Below, piece after piece: positions 52,823 through 60,614 of a stretch of 64,000 bases of DNA (position 1 is the stretch's first letter; each line of letters begins with the position of its first letter). The translations under genes and the position numbers were made by a program. Location: contig NZ_LQIX01000001.1 in NCBI RefSeq assembly GCF_001500045.1, positions 372,001 to 436,000 on the forward strand, read 5' to 3'. The notes beneath the pieces are model-generated. The model saw nothing but the letters and a program-made list of their open reading frames with translations, searched no databases and was not told where the DNA came from. Source of the stretch: Mycobacterium sp. GA-1199. GTDB taxonomy: Bacteria > Actinomycetota > Actinomycetes > Mycobacteriales > Mycobacteriaceae.

Positions 52823-53695
52823 TCACCATGTTTTCGGGCAGCCGCGGGCGATTAGTGCCTCGCCGACTCGCTCGAGAAATACGCGCGGCTGGTTGTGCAA
52901 CATTCCGCTGGTCAGCCTGATGTCGTTCCAGCCGAGCCGCGGCAGCAACCAATAGCGTTCGGCATCGGCGGTACGTTGTCGCGGGTCAGTCCAGTGGTGT
53001 GCGCCTTCGAAATCCACGCCGACGCGATACTGCGACCATCCCAGGTCGATGCGTGCGACCACACGCCCTGACCGGTCGAGCACCCGTATCTGGGTTTCCG
53101 GACGCGGAAATCCGGCCTGCACCAGCAGTAGTCGGGTCAGTGATTCGTACGGCGACTCCGCGCCGCCGTCGACGAGTTCCAGTGTCTGGCGTAGCTGCCG
53201 CAAGCCGCGCACGCCGGGATGCCGCTGCGCCACCTCGTCGATGTCGGCGGGCTTGATGTCCGTCGCATTCATCAGCGCGTCGATGCGCTGAACCCCTTCC
53301 ACGAGCGGAAGCCGGCGGCCGAGGTCGAACGCGGTGCGCTCCGGCGTCGTCACGGGCATCTGGTGGCGCGTCACGATCTCCTCGGGCAACAGTGTGTCGC
53401 TGTGGACGATGATTCTTGGCGGCGGTCGCCGATTCGACAGCACGAGTTCGGCGGCGGCGTCAGGCTCGACCCATTTCGCGCCGAGCAACGCCGACGCCGA
53501 TAGGCCTGCCAGTACACCTTGTCGGCGCGACCACAGCCAGGCGGCCCTGGCCCGGTCGACGGCCGACAACTCGACGCCCCGCGGCGCCCATACGCCGGGA
53601 TAGATGCCGGCGTGAAATCGCCGCAGCTCGCGAAACGTCAGTAGTCCCGCGTCGAGCGCCTCGCTTGCTCGGAACGGCCAGTCGAGATCTTCCAT
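52823..53695 (-). CDS. AbiEi-like/DUF559-type protein (second copy)
   Basis: The 290-residue protein starts MEDLDWPFRASEALDAGLLT and contains a winged-helix-like head (FRELRRFHAGIYPGVWAP) and a C-terminal RIDLGWSQYRVGVDFEGAHHW, then RRTAD-type segment, as in the copy at 32757. The ATG at 53695 is chosen over in-frame upstream codons because family members begin near it. No partner toxin gene is adjacent. Role unknown. Confidence 0.75.
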   Translation of the reverse strand: MEDLDWPFRASEALDAGLLTFRELRRFHAGIYPGVWAPRGVELSAVDRARAAWLWSRRQGVLAGLSASALLGAKWVEPDAAAELVLSNRRPPPRIIVHSDTLLPEEIVTRHQMPVTTPERTAFDLGRRLPLVEGVQRIDALMNATDIKPADIDEVAQRHPGVRGLRQLRQTLELVDGGAESPYESLTRLLLVQAGFPRPETQIRVLDRSGRVVARIDLGWSQYRVGVDFEGAHHWTDPRQRTADAERYWLLPRLGWNDIRLTSGMLHNQPRVFLERVGEALIARGCPKTW

Positions 53696-53770
53696 GGCCG
53701 CAACGGTCGCGCCCCGCCATGACATCTTTTCGGGGTGAGAGCCCACGTTATCCACAGCCTCACCGCCGCG

Positions 53771-53823
53771 AATGTGCGGTCTCATACGCTTCTACCGGCG
53801 TGTCGCGGATGAAACGGCACGTT
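53771..53823. repeat. Imperfect hairpin resembling the one at 52774-52821
   Basis: Arms at 53771-53789 and 53805-53823 pair with four mismatches in 19, with a loop containing CGGCGTGTCG. The arms resemble those at 52774-52821, so the two are diverged copies of one element. It lies upstream of the AbiEi-like gene and downstream of the Mrr-like gene on the minus strand. Confidence 0.5.
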
Positions 53824-53858
53824 CGGGGCAATTCGGGCAGTCGGGACGATCGGGGCAG

Positions 53859-54410
53859 TCAGGACGCCGACGGCTCGAGCAGGCGTCGGATCGTCGACCG
53901 TAACCGCGGGAGGTCGGCCCCGCCGACCAGCTCGCATCCGTGAAGCTCGGCGAGTTTGCGTGCGGCGGCGGTGAATTCGTGGTTCGTGACGACCATCGTC
54001 CTGGTGCAATCCTGCATCGGCGCACCTGCCACCACTTCCTGCACGGCGCTCGCACCGACGGGACGCGACTGGCGTTTGCACTGGATGGCAAGACGATCCG
54101 GTCGCTTGCCGACGATGATGTCGACTCCCCAGTCTCCCGTTATCGCGGTCATGATCACCGGCGCCCCGCAGGACCGGGCGACCCGCGCCACGTGATCTTC
54201 GAACTCCGGCCCCGACATCGCGGCGGTGACGTCCTCGCGTGCGCCGGGAGTGGTGACGCCGACGAGGGTGCCGGCCACGAAGCGTGGGAGCGCGGCGAGT
54301 ACCAGTGGCGCGACGAGTCCGAGGGCAAGGCTCCACTGCGGGACCACCCCGAGCAGCCACGCCCCGAACCCCGCCACCGACGCCGAAGCCAGGTACAGCT
54401 TTACGGTCAC
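53859..54410 (-). CDS. Mrr-like restriction endonuclease domain protein with membrane-anchoring N-terminus
   Basis: The 183-residue product has two hydrophobic N-terminal segments (LYLASASVAGFGAWLLGV and SLALGLVAPLVLAAL) and then a PD-(D/E)XK domain: GPEFEDHVARV, GDWGVDIIV, and LAIQCKRQSRPVG with the catalytic QCKR. This is the Mrr_cat arrangement that cuts modified or foreign DNA. The membrane anchor is unusual but known in some bacterial Mrr-like proteins. The GTG at 54410 is the preferred start. Confidence 0.78.
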   Translation of the reverse strand: MTVKLYLASASVAGFGAWLLGVVPQWSLALGLVAPLVLAALPRFVAGTLVGVTTPGAREDVTAAMSGPEFEDHVARVARSCGAPVIMTAITGDWGVDIIVGKRPDRLAIQCKRQSRPVGASAVQEVVAGAPMQDCTRTMVVTNHEFTAAARKLAELHGCELVGGADLPRLRSTIRRLLEPSAS

Positions 54411-54533
54411 GAGGCGAAGCGTAAGACGCCACCCCGACACCCCCGCGCCCGCCGATCCGTTGCTTGTCCGATCAACGAACCGACGATCGTGCTGGAATAC
54501 ACGTGTGCGATCACCGGAATTCGACCCGCGATC

Positions 54534-55214
54534 ATGACTGACGAGCTGCCCGATGCAGACGGGCAGACACCTGTCGAGCAGGCCCTCGCGGGCGGCGACC
54601 CTCACCGGGTCGGCTGGTTCCGTTTCTACTTCGCCGACGAACGCTGGGAGTGGTCGCCGCAAGTCGAACGAATGCACGGCTACGAGCCGGGTACGACGGA
54701 GCCGACCACCGAACTCGTGTTGTCACACAAACATCCCGACGACTATCGCCAGGTGGCGGCGACGTTGGATGAGATCCGCCGGACGTCGGGCGCGTTCTCC
54801 ACCCGCCACCGGATCATCGACACTAACGGTGAGGTGCACCACGTCGTCGTCGTCGGCGATCAACTCTTCGACGACGACGACCAGGTGGTGGGCACCCACG
54901 GGTTCTATGTCGACGTCACCCCGTCCACGCTGCAGCGGCACGACAGGGCGTTCAGTGCCGCGGTCACCGAGATGGCGGAGGCTCGCGGCCCGATCGAGCA
55001 GGCCAAGGGAATGCTGATGCTCATCTACCGGATCTCCGCCGATTCGGCGTTCGAGTTACTCCGGTGGCGTTCGCAGGAGACCAACACCAAGCTGCGGATC
55101 TTGGCCGAGCAAATCGCCAGGGATTTCCTCGGGCTCAACTATGAGGAGGAGTTGCCCCCGCGTTCCACCTACGACAGGCTGCTGCTCACCGCACATCATC
55201 GCGTCGAAAATTGA
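54534..55214 (+). CDS. PAS-ANTAR domain regulator
   Basis: The 226-residue protein has a PAS domain (about residues 25-130: WFRFYFADERWEWSPQVERM to HGFYVDVTPST) and a C-terminal ANTAR domain (RGPIEQAKGMLMLIYRISAD, then AFELLRWRSQETNTKL). ANTAR domains bind paired hairpins in RNA to stop termination, so this is a candidate sensor controlling transcripts post-initiation. No kinase domain is attached and no partner was seen. The ATG at 54534 is used. Confidence 0.85.
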   Translation: MTDELPDADGQTPVEQALAGGDPHRVGWFRFYFADERWEWSPQVERMHGYEPGTTEPTTELVLSHKHPDDYRQVAATLDEIRRTSGAFSTRHRIIDTNGEVHHVVVVGDQLFDDDDQVVGTHGFYVDVTPSTLQRHDRAFSAAVTEMAEARGPIEQAKGMLMLIYRISADSAFELLRWRSQETNTKLRILAEQIARDFLGLNYEEELPPRSTYDRLLLTAHHRVEN

Positions 55215-55215
55215 G

Positions 55216-55241
55216 GTTTACCGGAGGTTTCGGCCGGGAAC
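55216..55241 (+). promoter_or_regulatory. Candidate SigF-type promoter before membrane protein-flavodoxin operon
   Basis: GTTT (55216-55219), 16 bases, GGGAAC (55236-55241). The -10 resembles the mycobacterial stress-sigma GGGTAY with one change. It lies 60 bases before the GTG at 55301. Confidence 0.5.
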
Positions 55242-55300
55242 TCTGCGCTGCGTCAAAGCCACTCCGCTGATTCAGCAGCAAATTTCGGGAGTCTCTCGTC

Positions 55301-55672
55301 GTGTACCACAGTCCCAGCGAGCTGAGACAAGTCGACACCGGTATCCGCGACGCGGCGCGCTTCGCCCTCGGGATCGGCGCCACCGGCGCGATCTTCCTGA
55401 TCGGTGCAATGGTGTGGGTGAGTACGTGCCAGGGCGCGACGGCCGACAGCTTGGCCTGCGGGGTGCCGCAGCGAACGCTTCTGGCGCTCGCGTCGCCCGC
55501 TGTCCTGTTCGCCGGCGGGCTGCGGGCGTTCTTCCGCGCCTATCAGAACTGGCGCAGGGGCGACATGTCGTCGGCATGGCAAGGCGCGGGATGGTTCCTG
55601 CTGACGTCGATGCTGCTGGTGCTGATGACGAGCATGCCCGCACTCACCGGTTTCGCGGTGTTCGGCGGATGA
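55301..55672 (+). CDS. Small membrane protein, unknown function
   Basis: The 123-residue protein has three hydrophobic segments (FALGIGATGAIFLIGAMVW, TLLALASPAVLFAGGL, WFLLTSMLLVLMTSMPAL) and a short soluble N-terminus. The GTG at 55301 follows a candidate SigF promoter. Its stop overlaps the start of the flavodoxin-like gene (ATGA), so they are translated together. No domain was recognised. Confidence 0.75.
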   Translation: MYHSPSELRQVDTGIRDAARFALGIGATGAIFLIGAMVWVSTCQGATADSLACGVPQRTLLALASPAVLFAGGLRAFFRAYQNWRRGDMSSAWQGAGWFLLTSMLLVLMTSMPALTGFAVFGG

Positions 55673-56301
55673 GCGCGTCGGCCGACGCTGATCCACCGTT
55701 GACCGCCGTGGCTTTGGTGTGCAGCCTCAAGCCCAGCCCCGCCGAGTCGAGCAGCGCGTTGATGGCCGAACACATCTGCGAGAACCTGCGCGGTGCGGGT
55801 GTCGAGACCGAGGTGGTGCGCTGCGTCGACTACGCGATCGCACCGGGCGTCGAGGCTGACATGGGCGACGGCGACGAGTGGCCCCGTATCCGCGAGAAGC
55901 TGCTACGCGCCGACATCCTGGTGTTGTCCACCCCGATCTGGCTGGGGCATCCGGCCAGCGTGACGCAGCGTGTGCTGGAGCGGCTCGATGCGGAACTGTC
56001 GAACACCGACGACACGGGCCGGCCGACCATGGTCGGCAAGGTCGCGGTCGTCGGCGTCGTCGGCAACGAGGACGGCGCGCACAAAGTGATCGCCGACTGC
56101 TTCCAAGGCCTCAACGACATCGGTTACACGATCCCGGCCCAGGGTGGCACCTACTGGACCGGCGAAGCGATGCAGAGCAAGGACTACAAGGACCTCGACG
56201 AGGTGCCCGAGCCCGTCGCGTCGACGACTGCCGCATTGGCCCGTAACGCCGCTCATCTGGCCAGAGCCCTGCGGGCTGACCAGTACCCGCCCTACCAGTG
56301 A
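55669..56301 (+). CDS. Flavodoxin-like NAD(P)H-dependent oxidoreductase
   Basis: The 210-residue protein has the FMN-binding P-loop region CSLKPSPAESSSALMAEHI, the substrate or NAD(P)H strand LVLSTPIWLGHPASVTQRVL near residue 83, and KVAVVGVVGNEDGAHKV near 125. It resembles flavodoxin-2/NADPH-dependent FMN reductases, often linked to oxidative stress. The ATG overlaps the membrane-protein stop. Substrate unknown. Confidence 0.85.
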   Translation: MSASADADPPLTAVALVCSLKPSPAESSSALMAEHICENLRGAGVETEVVRCVDYAIAPGVEADMGDGDEWPRIREKLLRADILVLSTPIWLGHPASVTQRVLERLDAELSNTDDTGRPTMVGKVAVVGVVGNEDGAHKVIADCFQGLNDIGYTIPAQGGTYWTGEAMQSKDYKDLDEVPEPVASTTAALARNAAHLARALRADQYPPYQ

Positions 56302-56307
56302 CGGCCG

Positions 56308-56333
56308 GTTTTCGTCCCTTCGTGGTCGGGTAG
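56308..56333 (+). promoter_or_regulatory. Candidate SigF-type promoter before a small membrane protein
   Basis: GTTT (56308-56311), 16 bases, GGGTAG (56328-56333), within a GGTTT -35. It lies 57 bases before the ATG at 56391 and is among the best matches in the window to the mycobacterial SigF consensus. Confidence 0.6.
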
Positions 56334-56390
56334 TTCTAGCGTTGTCAGTAGCCCATGTCCGGGCCCAGGTATGCCGAGAGAGGAGTACCG

Positions 56391-56699
56391 ATGAAAAGCC
56401 CGAAGGATCCCGTCGACCACGCGAGAACGACCCGTCCACACGCCGGGGAGTCGATGAAGGACACCAAGAACATGCCGGGGCTGATCCTCATCGGAGTTGC
56501 CCTGGTGCTGTTCGTCTCGGCGCTGGCAGCCCACGGCGCCGGCCACCACGGCGTCGGTATCGGACTGGGCAGCGGGTCCGCTGCGTTGTTCGTCATCGGC
56601 GGTGGATGGCTGCTCGCCGAGCACATGCGGGTGCGCAAGATCGAAGAACGTTGGTACGCAGAACATCCCGATGCGCAACGGCAAAAGCCGAGTAGCTGA
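56391..56699 (+). CDS. Small two-helix membrane protein
   Basis: The 102-residue product has a charged N-terminus (MKSPKDPVDHARTTRP), then hydrophobic segments LILIGVALVLFVSALAA and GSAALFVIGGGWLLAEHM. GAGAGAGGAG lies just before the ATG at 56391, which is therefore a sound start. No family was recognised. A classic intrinsic terminator follows its stop. Confidence 0.75.
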   Translation: MKSPKDPVDHARTTRPHAGESMKDTKNMPGLILIGVALVLFVSALAAHGAGHHGVGIGLGSGSAALFVIGGGWLLAEHMRVRKIEERWYAEHPDAQRQKPSS

Positions 56700-56711
56700 C
56701 GCACCGAAGTG

Positions 56712-56740
56712 AAAGGCCCAGCCGTTTCGGCTGGGCCTTT
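56712..56740. terminator. Rho-independent terminator shared by convergent genes
   Basis: Perfect 13-base arms (AAAGGCCCAGCCG at 56712-56724, CGGCTGGGCCTTT at 56728-56740) with a 3-base TTT loop, flanked by A-rich and T-rich ends on opposite strands. It serves the small membrane protein on the plus strand and the CsbD-like gene on the minus strand. Confidence 0.9.
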
Positions 56741-56756
56741 CTGTTGTTGAATCGAA

Positions 56757-56993
56757 TTACTGCTCGTTTTCCTGGCGCTTCTCGGCGGCCTCGGCGCCGG
56801 CGCGTGCGGATTCCGCCTCGGCTTCCTTCTTGGCGGCGTCTTGCTGGGCGTCGGCCTTGTCCTGCTGGGCCTTGCCTTCGCGAACCATGTCGTCACGGCC
56901 GGTGACGGTGCCGACCGTCTCCTTGGTCTTGCCCTTCACGTCTTCGACGACGCCCTTGATGCCTTCTTCAGGGCCACTGTTCTTCTCGGTCAT
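56757..56993 (-). CDS. CsbD-like stress protein
   Basis: The 78-residue product (MTEKNSGPEEGIKGVVEDVK, then GKTKETVGTVTGRDDM) matches the CsbD family of small general-stress proteins with glycine- and lysine-rich N-terminus, followed by a long acidic helix rich in A, E, K and Q. The ATG at 56993 has GGAAGG upstream; an in-frame GTG at 56999 is possible. A candidate SigF promoter is 64 bases upstream, consistent with stress induction. Confidence 0.85.
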   Translation of the reverse strand: MTEKNSGPEEGIKGVVEDVKGKTKETVGTVTGRDDMVREGKAQQDKADAQQDAAKKEAEAESARAGAEAAEKRQENEQ

Positions 56994-57056
56994 GTTCACC
57001 TTCCGCAGTGCAGTGCATCAGTCCAATCACGAGGAACTTCCCCGCGCAGGTGTCGG

Positions 57057-57082
57057 GTTCCCGAGGGCCTGAACGACTAAAC
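57057..57082 (-). promoter_or_regulatory. Candidate SigF-type promoter before csbD-like gene
   Basis: On the minus strand GTTT (57082-57079), 16 bases, GGGAAC (57062-57057). It is the same -10 variant as at 55236. It lies 64 bases before the ATG at 56993. Confidence 0.5.
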
Positions 57083-57098
57083 GCTCGCCCGACCGGGC

Positions 57099-57302
57099 TC
57101 ACTCCGCGGCCGCGTCGTCCTCGGGATCGATCTCCACCGTCTCCAGCTGCTCCTGCCAGTCGGCGGGCGACGCCTCGAGTGGCGGATTCGGGTCCGAATC
57201 GGCGGACGCCTCCTCGTCGAGGACCGGTTCGCTGGCGGCACGCTGCTGTTCCACCGCGTCGGCCTCGGGGACGTCGTCGGGCAGGCTTTCGCGCTCTGAC
57301 AC
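57099..57302 (-). CDS. Small acidic conserved protein (67 residues)
   Basis: The GTG at 57302 starts VSERESLPDDVPEADAVEQQ, an acidic, proline-containing sequence without domain that ends DWQEQLETVEIDPEDDAAAE. Similar short acidic proteins are common in mycobacteria. The frame extends upstream but the SERESLPDDV start matches the usual form. A near-leaderless SigF-like promoter lies at 57313-57337. Confidence 0.75.
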   Translation of the reverse strand: MSERESLPDDVPEADAVEQQRAASEPVLDEEASADSDPNPPLEASPADWQEQLETVEIDPEDDAAAE

Positions 57303-57312
57303 GCCCCTCGGT

Positions 57313-57337
57313 GTACCCCGGGCTTGCTGGACGAAAC
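57313..57337 (-). promoter_or_regulatory. Candidate SigF-type promoter before the small acidic protein
   Basis: On the minus strand GTTT (57337-57334), 15 bases, GGGTAC (57318-57313), an exact match to GGGTAY. The start codon is about ten bases downstream, so the transcript would be nearly leaderless. Confidence 0.6.
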
Positions 57338-57431
57338 GGTGGCGGCGTCGTGCCAGATCCGTTGCGCGAAGTGGGGGGTCCGCAATACGAACCAGCACTT
57401 GTCCGCTATGCGAAGAGTCGTTCGGAGAACC

Positions 57432-57456
57432 GTTTGTCCCAGAAGTGCTCGGGTAG
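57432..57456 (+). promoter_or_regulatory. Candidate SigF-type promoter at the start of the glycosyltransferase cluster
   Basis: GTTT (57432-57435), 15 bases, GGGTAG (57451-57456), with the ATG at 57466 just nine bases after the -10. Transcription would begin at or next to the start codon, giving a leaderless message, common in mycobacteria. Confidence 0.6.
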
Positions 57457-57465
57457 GCGGCCCAC

Positions 57466-58440
57466 ATGTCGGTCGTCTCGAATTCACGTTCGGTGCTGCT
57501 GTGGCATGTGCACGGGTCCTGGACCGAGTCCTTCGTCGCGGGCCGGCATCGCTGTGTGTTGCCTGTGAATCCCGCAAGGGATGCCGACGGTCGCGGACGC
57601 TGCGGCCGGAATTGGCCACGTGCGCACGAGGTTTCGTCTGACGAACTGGATGGCGAGCACATCGACATGGTGGTGTTGCAGCGGCCCGAAGAGATCGAAC
57701 TGACCAGCCGTTGGCTGGGGCGGCGACCGGGCCGAGACATTCCCGCCGTGTACGTGGAGCACAACGCGCCACGACCGTTCGCGGTCGACAGCGTCCACCC
57801 GCTTGCCGACCGTCGCGACATCCCGATCGTGCACGTGACCGATTTCAACCGGCTCATGTGGAACAACGGCGTCGCGCCCACGCGCGTCATCACGCACGGC
57901 ATCGTCGATCCAGGCTTGCTCTACCGGGGTGACGTCGCGGCCGCCGCGACGATGATCAACGAACCGTGCCGGCGCTGGCGCACGGTCGGCGCGGATTTGC
58001 TGACCGCGTTCTCCGAAACGGTGCCGATCGACGTGTGGGGCATCGGCACCGACGTGCTCTTCGAATGCATCACGAGCCCGCGGGTCCGCGGACGGGGCGA
58101 CCTGCCCGCCGCGGCCCTGCTGCCCGAGGTGGCCCGCCGCCGCGTGTTCCTGCACACCGCCCGATGGACCTCGCTGGGGCTGTCGCTGATCGAGGCGATG
58201 TTCATCGGGATGCCGGTGGTCGCCGTCGCCTCGACGATGGCGCCGCTGGTGGTGCCGCCCGAGGCGGGCGTGGTGAGCGCCGATATGGACACGCTTTCGT
58301 GCGCTCTGTCGTCGTTCGTCGCAGACGGCGCGGCCGCCGTTGCGGCGGGTAAGGCAGCGCGGGATTTCGCCAAGGCGCAGTTCGGAATCGATCGTTTTCT
58401 CGCGCAATGGGACGACCTCATCGACGAGTGCTGTCGATGA
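57466..58440 (+). CDS. Family 4-like glycosyltransferase
   Basis: The 324-residue protein has a GT-B type C-terminus: RRVFLHTARWTSLGLSLIEAMFIGMPVVAVASTMA, a segment similar to the nucleotide-sugar-binding E-x7-E region of GT4 enzymes. The N-terminal domain contains VLLWHVHGSWTESFVAG and a VYVEHNAPR acceptor-side segment. Donor and acceptor are unknown. It begins at ATG 57466 under a SigF-like promoter and is followed by a second glycosyltransferase. Confidence 0.85.
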   Translation: MSVVSNSRSVLLWHVHGSWTESFVAGRHRCVLPVNPARDADGRGRCGRNWPRAHEVSSDELDGEHIDMVVLQRPEEIELTSRWLGRRPGRDIPAVYVEHNAPRPFAVDSVHPLADRRDIPIVHVTDFNRLMWNNGVAPTRVITHGIVDPGLLYRGDVAAAATMINEPCRRWRTVGADLLTAFSETVPIDVWGIGTDVLFECITSPRVRGRGDLPAAALLPEVARRRVFLHTARWTSLGLSLIEAMFIGMPVVAVASTMAPLVVPPEAGVVSADMDTLSCALSSFVADGAAAVAAGKAARDFAKAQFGIDRFLAQWDDLIDECCR

Positions 58441-58460
58441 CAACGGAAGGAGGGCGCCGG

Positions 58461-59687
58461 ATGAAGATCGCCATGGTGTCTGAGCACGCCAGCCCGCTTG
58501 CCGCGCTCGGCGGCGTCGACGCCGGTGGGCAGAACGTACACGTCGCGGAGTTGTCGGCCGCACTGGCCAGACACGGTCATCAGGTGACCGTCTACACCAG
58601 AAGGGACAACCGGGACCTGCCCGACCGCGTGGTCACACCCGAGGGTTACACCGTGGTGCACGTTCCGGCAGGCCCGGCCGAGCCGATGCCCAAGGACGAA
58701 CTCCTCTCCTACATGGGTCCCTTCGCCCAGTTCCTCGACGCCGAGTGGGCGGCGGACCGACCCGATGTCGCGCACGCACACTTCTGGATGTCCGGTATCG
58801 CAACGCAACTGGCCGCGCGCCATCTCAATCTGCCTGCGGTTCAGACCTTTCACGCATTGGGTGTGGTGAAGCGGCGGCACCAGGGGGCACAGGACACCAG
58901 CCCGCCGGATCGGCTGCGTCTGGAAGCGACAGTGGCCCGTTCTGCGACCTGGGTCGCGGCCACCTGCACCGACGAGGTGTTCGAGCTGATGCGGATGGGT
59001 CGGTCCCGCAACCGGATCTCCGTGGTGCCGTGCGGGGTGGATCTCGACCTGTTCAACCCGGAGGGACCCGTGGCGCCGCGATCCGACAGGCGCCGCGTCG
59101 TCAGCGTCGGCCGGTTCGTCCCCCGCAAGGGTTTCGACGTCGTCGTGCGCGCGATGCCCCACCTTCCCGACACCGAGCTGGTGATTGTCGGCGGACCCGA
59201 CCAGTCGCAACTCGGGTCGGATCCCGAGGCACGTCGGCTGCTCTGTCTGGCAACGGAATTGGGCGTCGCGGACCGAGTGGAACTGTACGGCTCGGTGTCC
59301 CGGACGGACATGCCGGCCATTCTTCGGTCTGCCGACGTGGTGGCGTGCACCCCGTGGTACGAACCGTTCGGCATAGTGCCGCTCGAGGCGATGGCGTGCG
59401 GCGTGCCCGTGGTGGCGTCGGCGGTCGGCGGCATGCTCGACACCGTCGTCCACGACGTGACCGGACACCTGGTCAAGCCCCAGCGGCCCGATGAGGTGGC
59501 CAAGGCAGTGACCAGTCTGCTTCGCGACGACTTCCTCAGGCAGAGTATGGGTGCCGCCGGACGGGACCGCGCGCGGGCCCGCTACTCATGGGATCGGGTC
59601 GCCGCCGACAGCCAGCGAATTTACGACCGGTTGGTGCCTGTGCGGGTCGCGCGGCCGGAGCCGGCGACGAGCCTGTCGTCCGGATGA
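58461..59687 (+). CDS. Family 4 glycosyltransferase (MshA-like)
   Basis: The 408-residue GT-B enzyme starts MKIAMVSEHASPLAALGGVDAGGQNVHVAELSAALARHG, typical of MshA/sucrose-synthase-like GT4 proteins, with VVSVGRFVPRKGFDVVVRAM and PWYEPFGIVPLEAMACGVPVVAS in the donor domain. GGAAGGAGG eight bases upstream supports the ATG at 58461; an ATG at 58437 overlaps the preceding stop. It is probably co-transcribed with the first glycosyltransferase. Confidence 0.87.
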   Translation: MKIAMVSEHASPLAALGGVDAGGQNVHVAELSAALARHGHQVTVYTRRDNRDLPDRVVTPEGYTVVHVPAGPAEPMPKDELLSYMGPFAQFLDAEWAADRPDVAHAHFWMSGIATQLAARHLNLPAVQTFHALGVVKRRHQGAQDTSPPDRLRLEATVARSATWVAATCTDEVFELMRMGRSRNRISVVPCGVDLDLFNPEGPVAPRSDRRRVVSVGRFVPRKGFDVVVRAMPHLPDTELVIVGGPDQSQLGSDPEARRLLCLATELGVADRVELYGSVSRTDMPAILRSADVVACTPWYEPFGIVPLEAMACGVPVVASAVGGMLDTVVHDVTGHLVKPQRPDEVAKAVTSLLRDDFLRQSMGAAGRDRARARYSWDRVAADSQRIYDRLVPVRVARPEPATSLSSG

Positions 59688-59692
59688 CCGGC

Positions 59693-60577
59693 TCAGCCCG
59701 ACTCCAGCAGGGTCACCGCTTCCTCGATCTCGCGGGGCAGCGGCCGGCGCTGAGCGACCACCGCGGGAATCCGCGCCACGGCCTCGACCGCCCCCCTGGC
59801 ATGGTCACGGTCGCGCAGCGCCGCCACGGCCAGGCGCCCACTTGCACTGAGGCAGTGGCGAAATGGGCGTCGCAGCCAGGTGGTGAGCACATCGTTGCGC
59901 AACACCCTGGCGGCCTGGGCAGCGGACGTGGCGCGCACCTTGGACGGCTGGTGAATGGCCAGCAGTTCGGGGTCGTAGCAGAGGTCCCAGCCCGCCGCGG
60001 CCATATCGAGCGCCAGCAGTTGCTCCTCCCCGCGGAAGTGCAGGATGTCGCTGAAGCCACCCGCCTGTTCGAACGCCCGCTTGCGCACCATGGCCGCGCA
60101 ACTCATGAAGCCGAGGATCGACGGGCCCGGCAGGTCCGGCCGTCGGCCGAGCGCACTGTCGGCGAGCTGAGCGGAGAACGAATCCTCCCGGCGCTGCGGC
60201 CAGACGATCGTGCGCGCGGCGAGCAGTCCCACCGACGGGTGCCGTTCGAATGCCTCCGCGCCGATCGCGGGGGATTCGGGCGTCCACCAGGAGTCGTCGT
60301 CGCAGAACGCCACGTACGGTGTGCGGCACGCCGCTACCCCGACGTTGCGGCCGACCGCACCGAGGTTGGTCTCAAGCTCGACGAGCTCGAGGCGGCCGGC
60401 CGACCGTGCCGCCATACCGTTGATGAGCGTCGCGGTGTCGTCGGTGGAGGCGTTGTCCACCACGACGATCGGGCACGGCGTGGTGTCCAGCAGCCTGGCC
60501 ACCACGGCCACCAACTCCTTGGCGCGATTCTGGCTGGCTATCACGAACGAGACGTCGGTGGAGGCTGGGCCCTGCAT
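59693..60577 (-). CDS. Family 2 glycosyltransferase
   Basis: The 294-residue GT-A enzyme has VSFVIASQNRAKELVAVVARLL, VVVDNASTDDTA near residue 37, and the metal-binding CDDDSWW segment near 90, with FRGEEQLLALDMA as the acceptor-side acidic motif. The ATG at 60577 follows a SigF-like promoter by about 11 bases. It is divergent from the epimerase gene, whose start is 37 bases away. Confidence 0.85.
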   Translation of the reverse strand: MQGPASTDVSFVIASQNRAKELVAVVARLLDTTPCPIVVVDNASTDDTATLINGMAARSAGRLELVELETNLGAVGRNVGVAACRTPYVAFCDDDSWWTPESPAIGAEAFERHPSVGLLAARTIVWPQRREDSFSAQLADSALGRRPDLPGPSILGFMSCAAMVRKRAFEQAGGFSDILHFRGEEQLLALDMAAAGWDLCYDPELLAIHQPSKVRATSAAQAARVLRNDVLTTWLRRPFRHCLSASGRLAVAALRDRDHARGAVEAVARIPAVVAQRRPLPREIEEAVTLLESG

Positions 60578-60588
60578 GACCCTGACGG

Positions 60589-60613
60589 CTACCCGCGGAT
60601 CGGGAAGGCAAAC
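60589..60613 (-). promoter_or_regulatory. Candidate SigF-type promoter for the family 2 glycosyltransferase
   Basis: On the minus strand GTTT (60613-60610), 15 bases, GGGTAG (60594-60589). The ATG at 60577 lies 11 bases downstream, again nearly leaderless. The promoter occupies the short divergent gap to the epimerase gene. Confidence 0.6.
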
Positions 60614-60614
60614 G

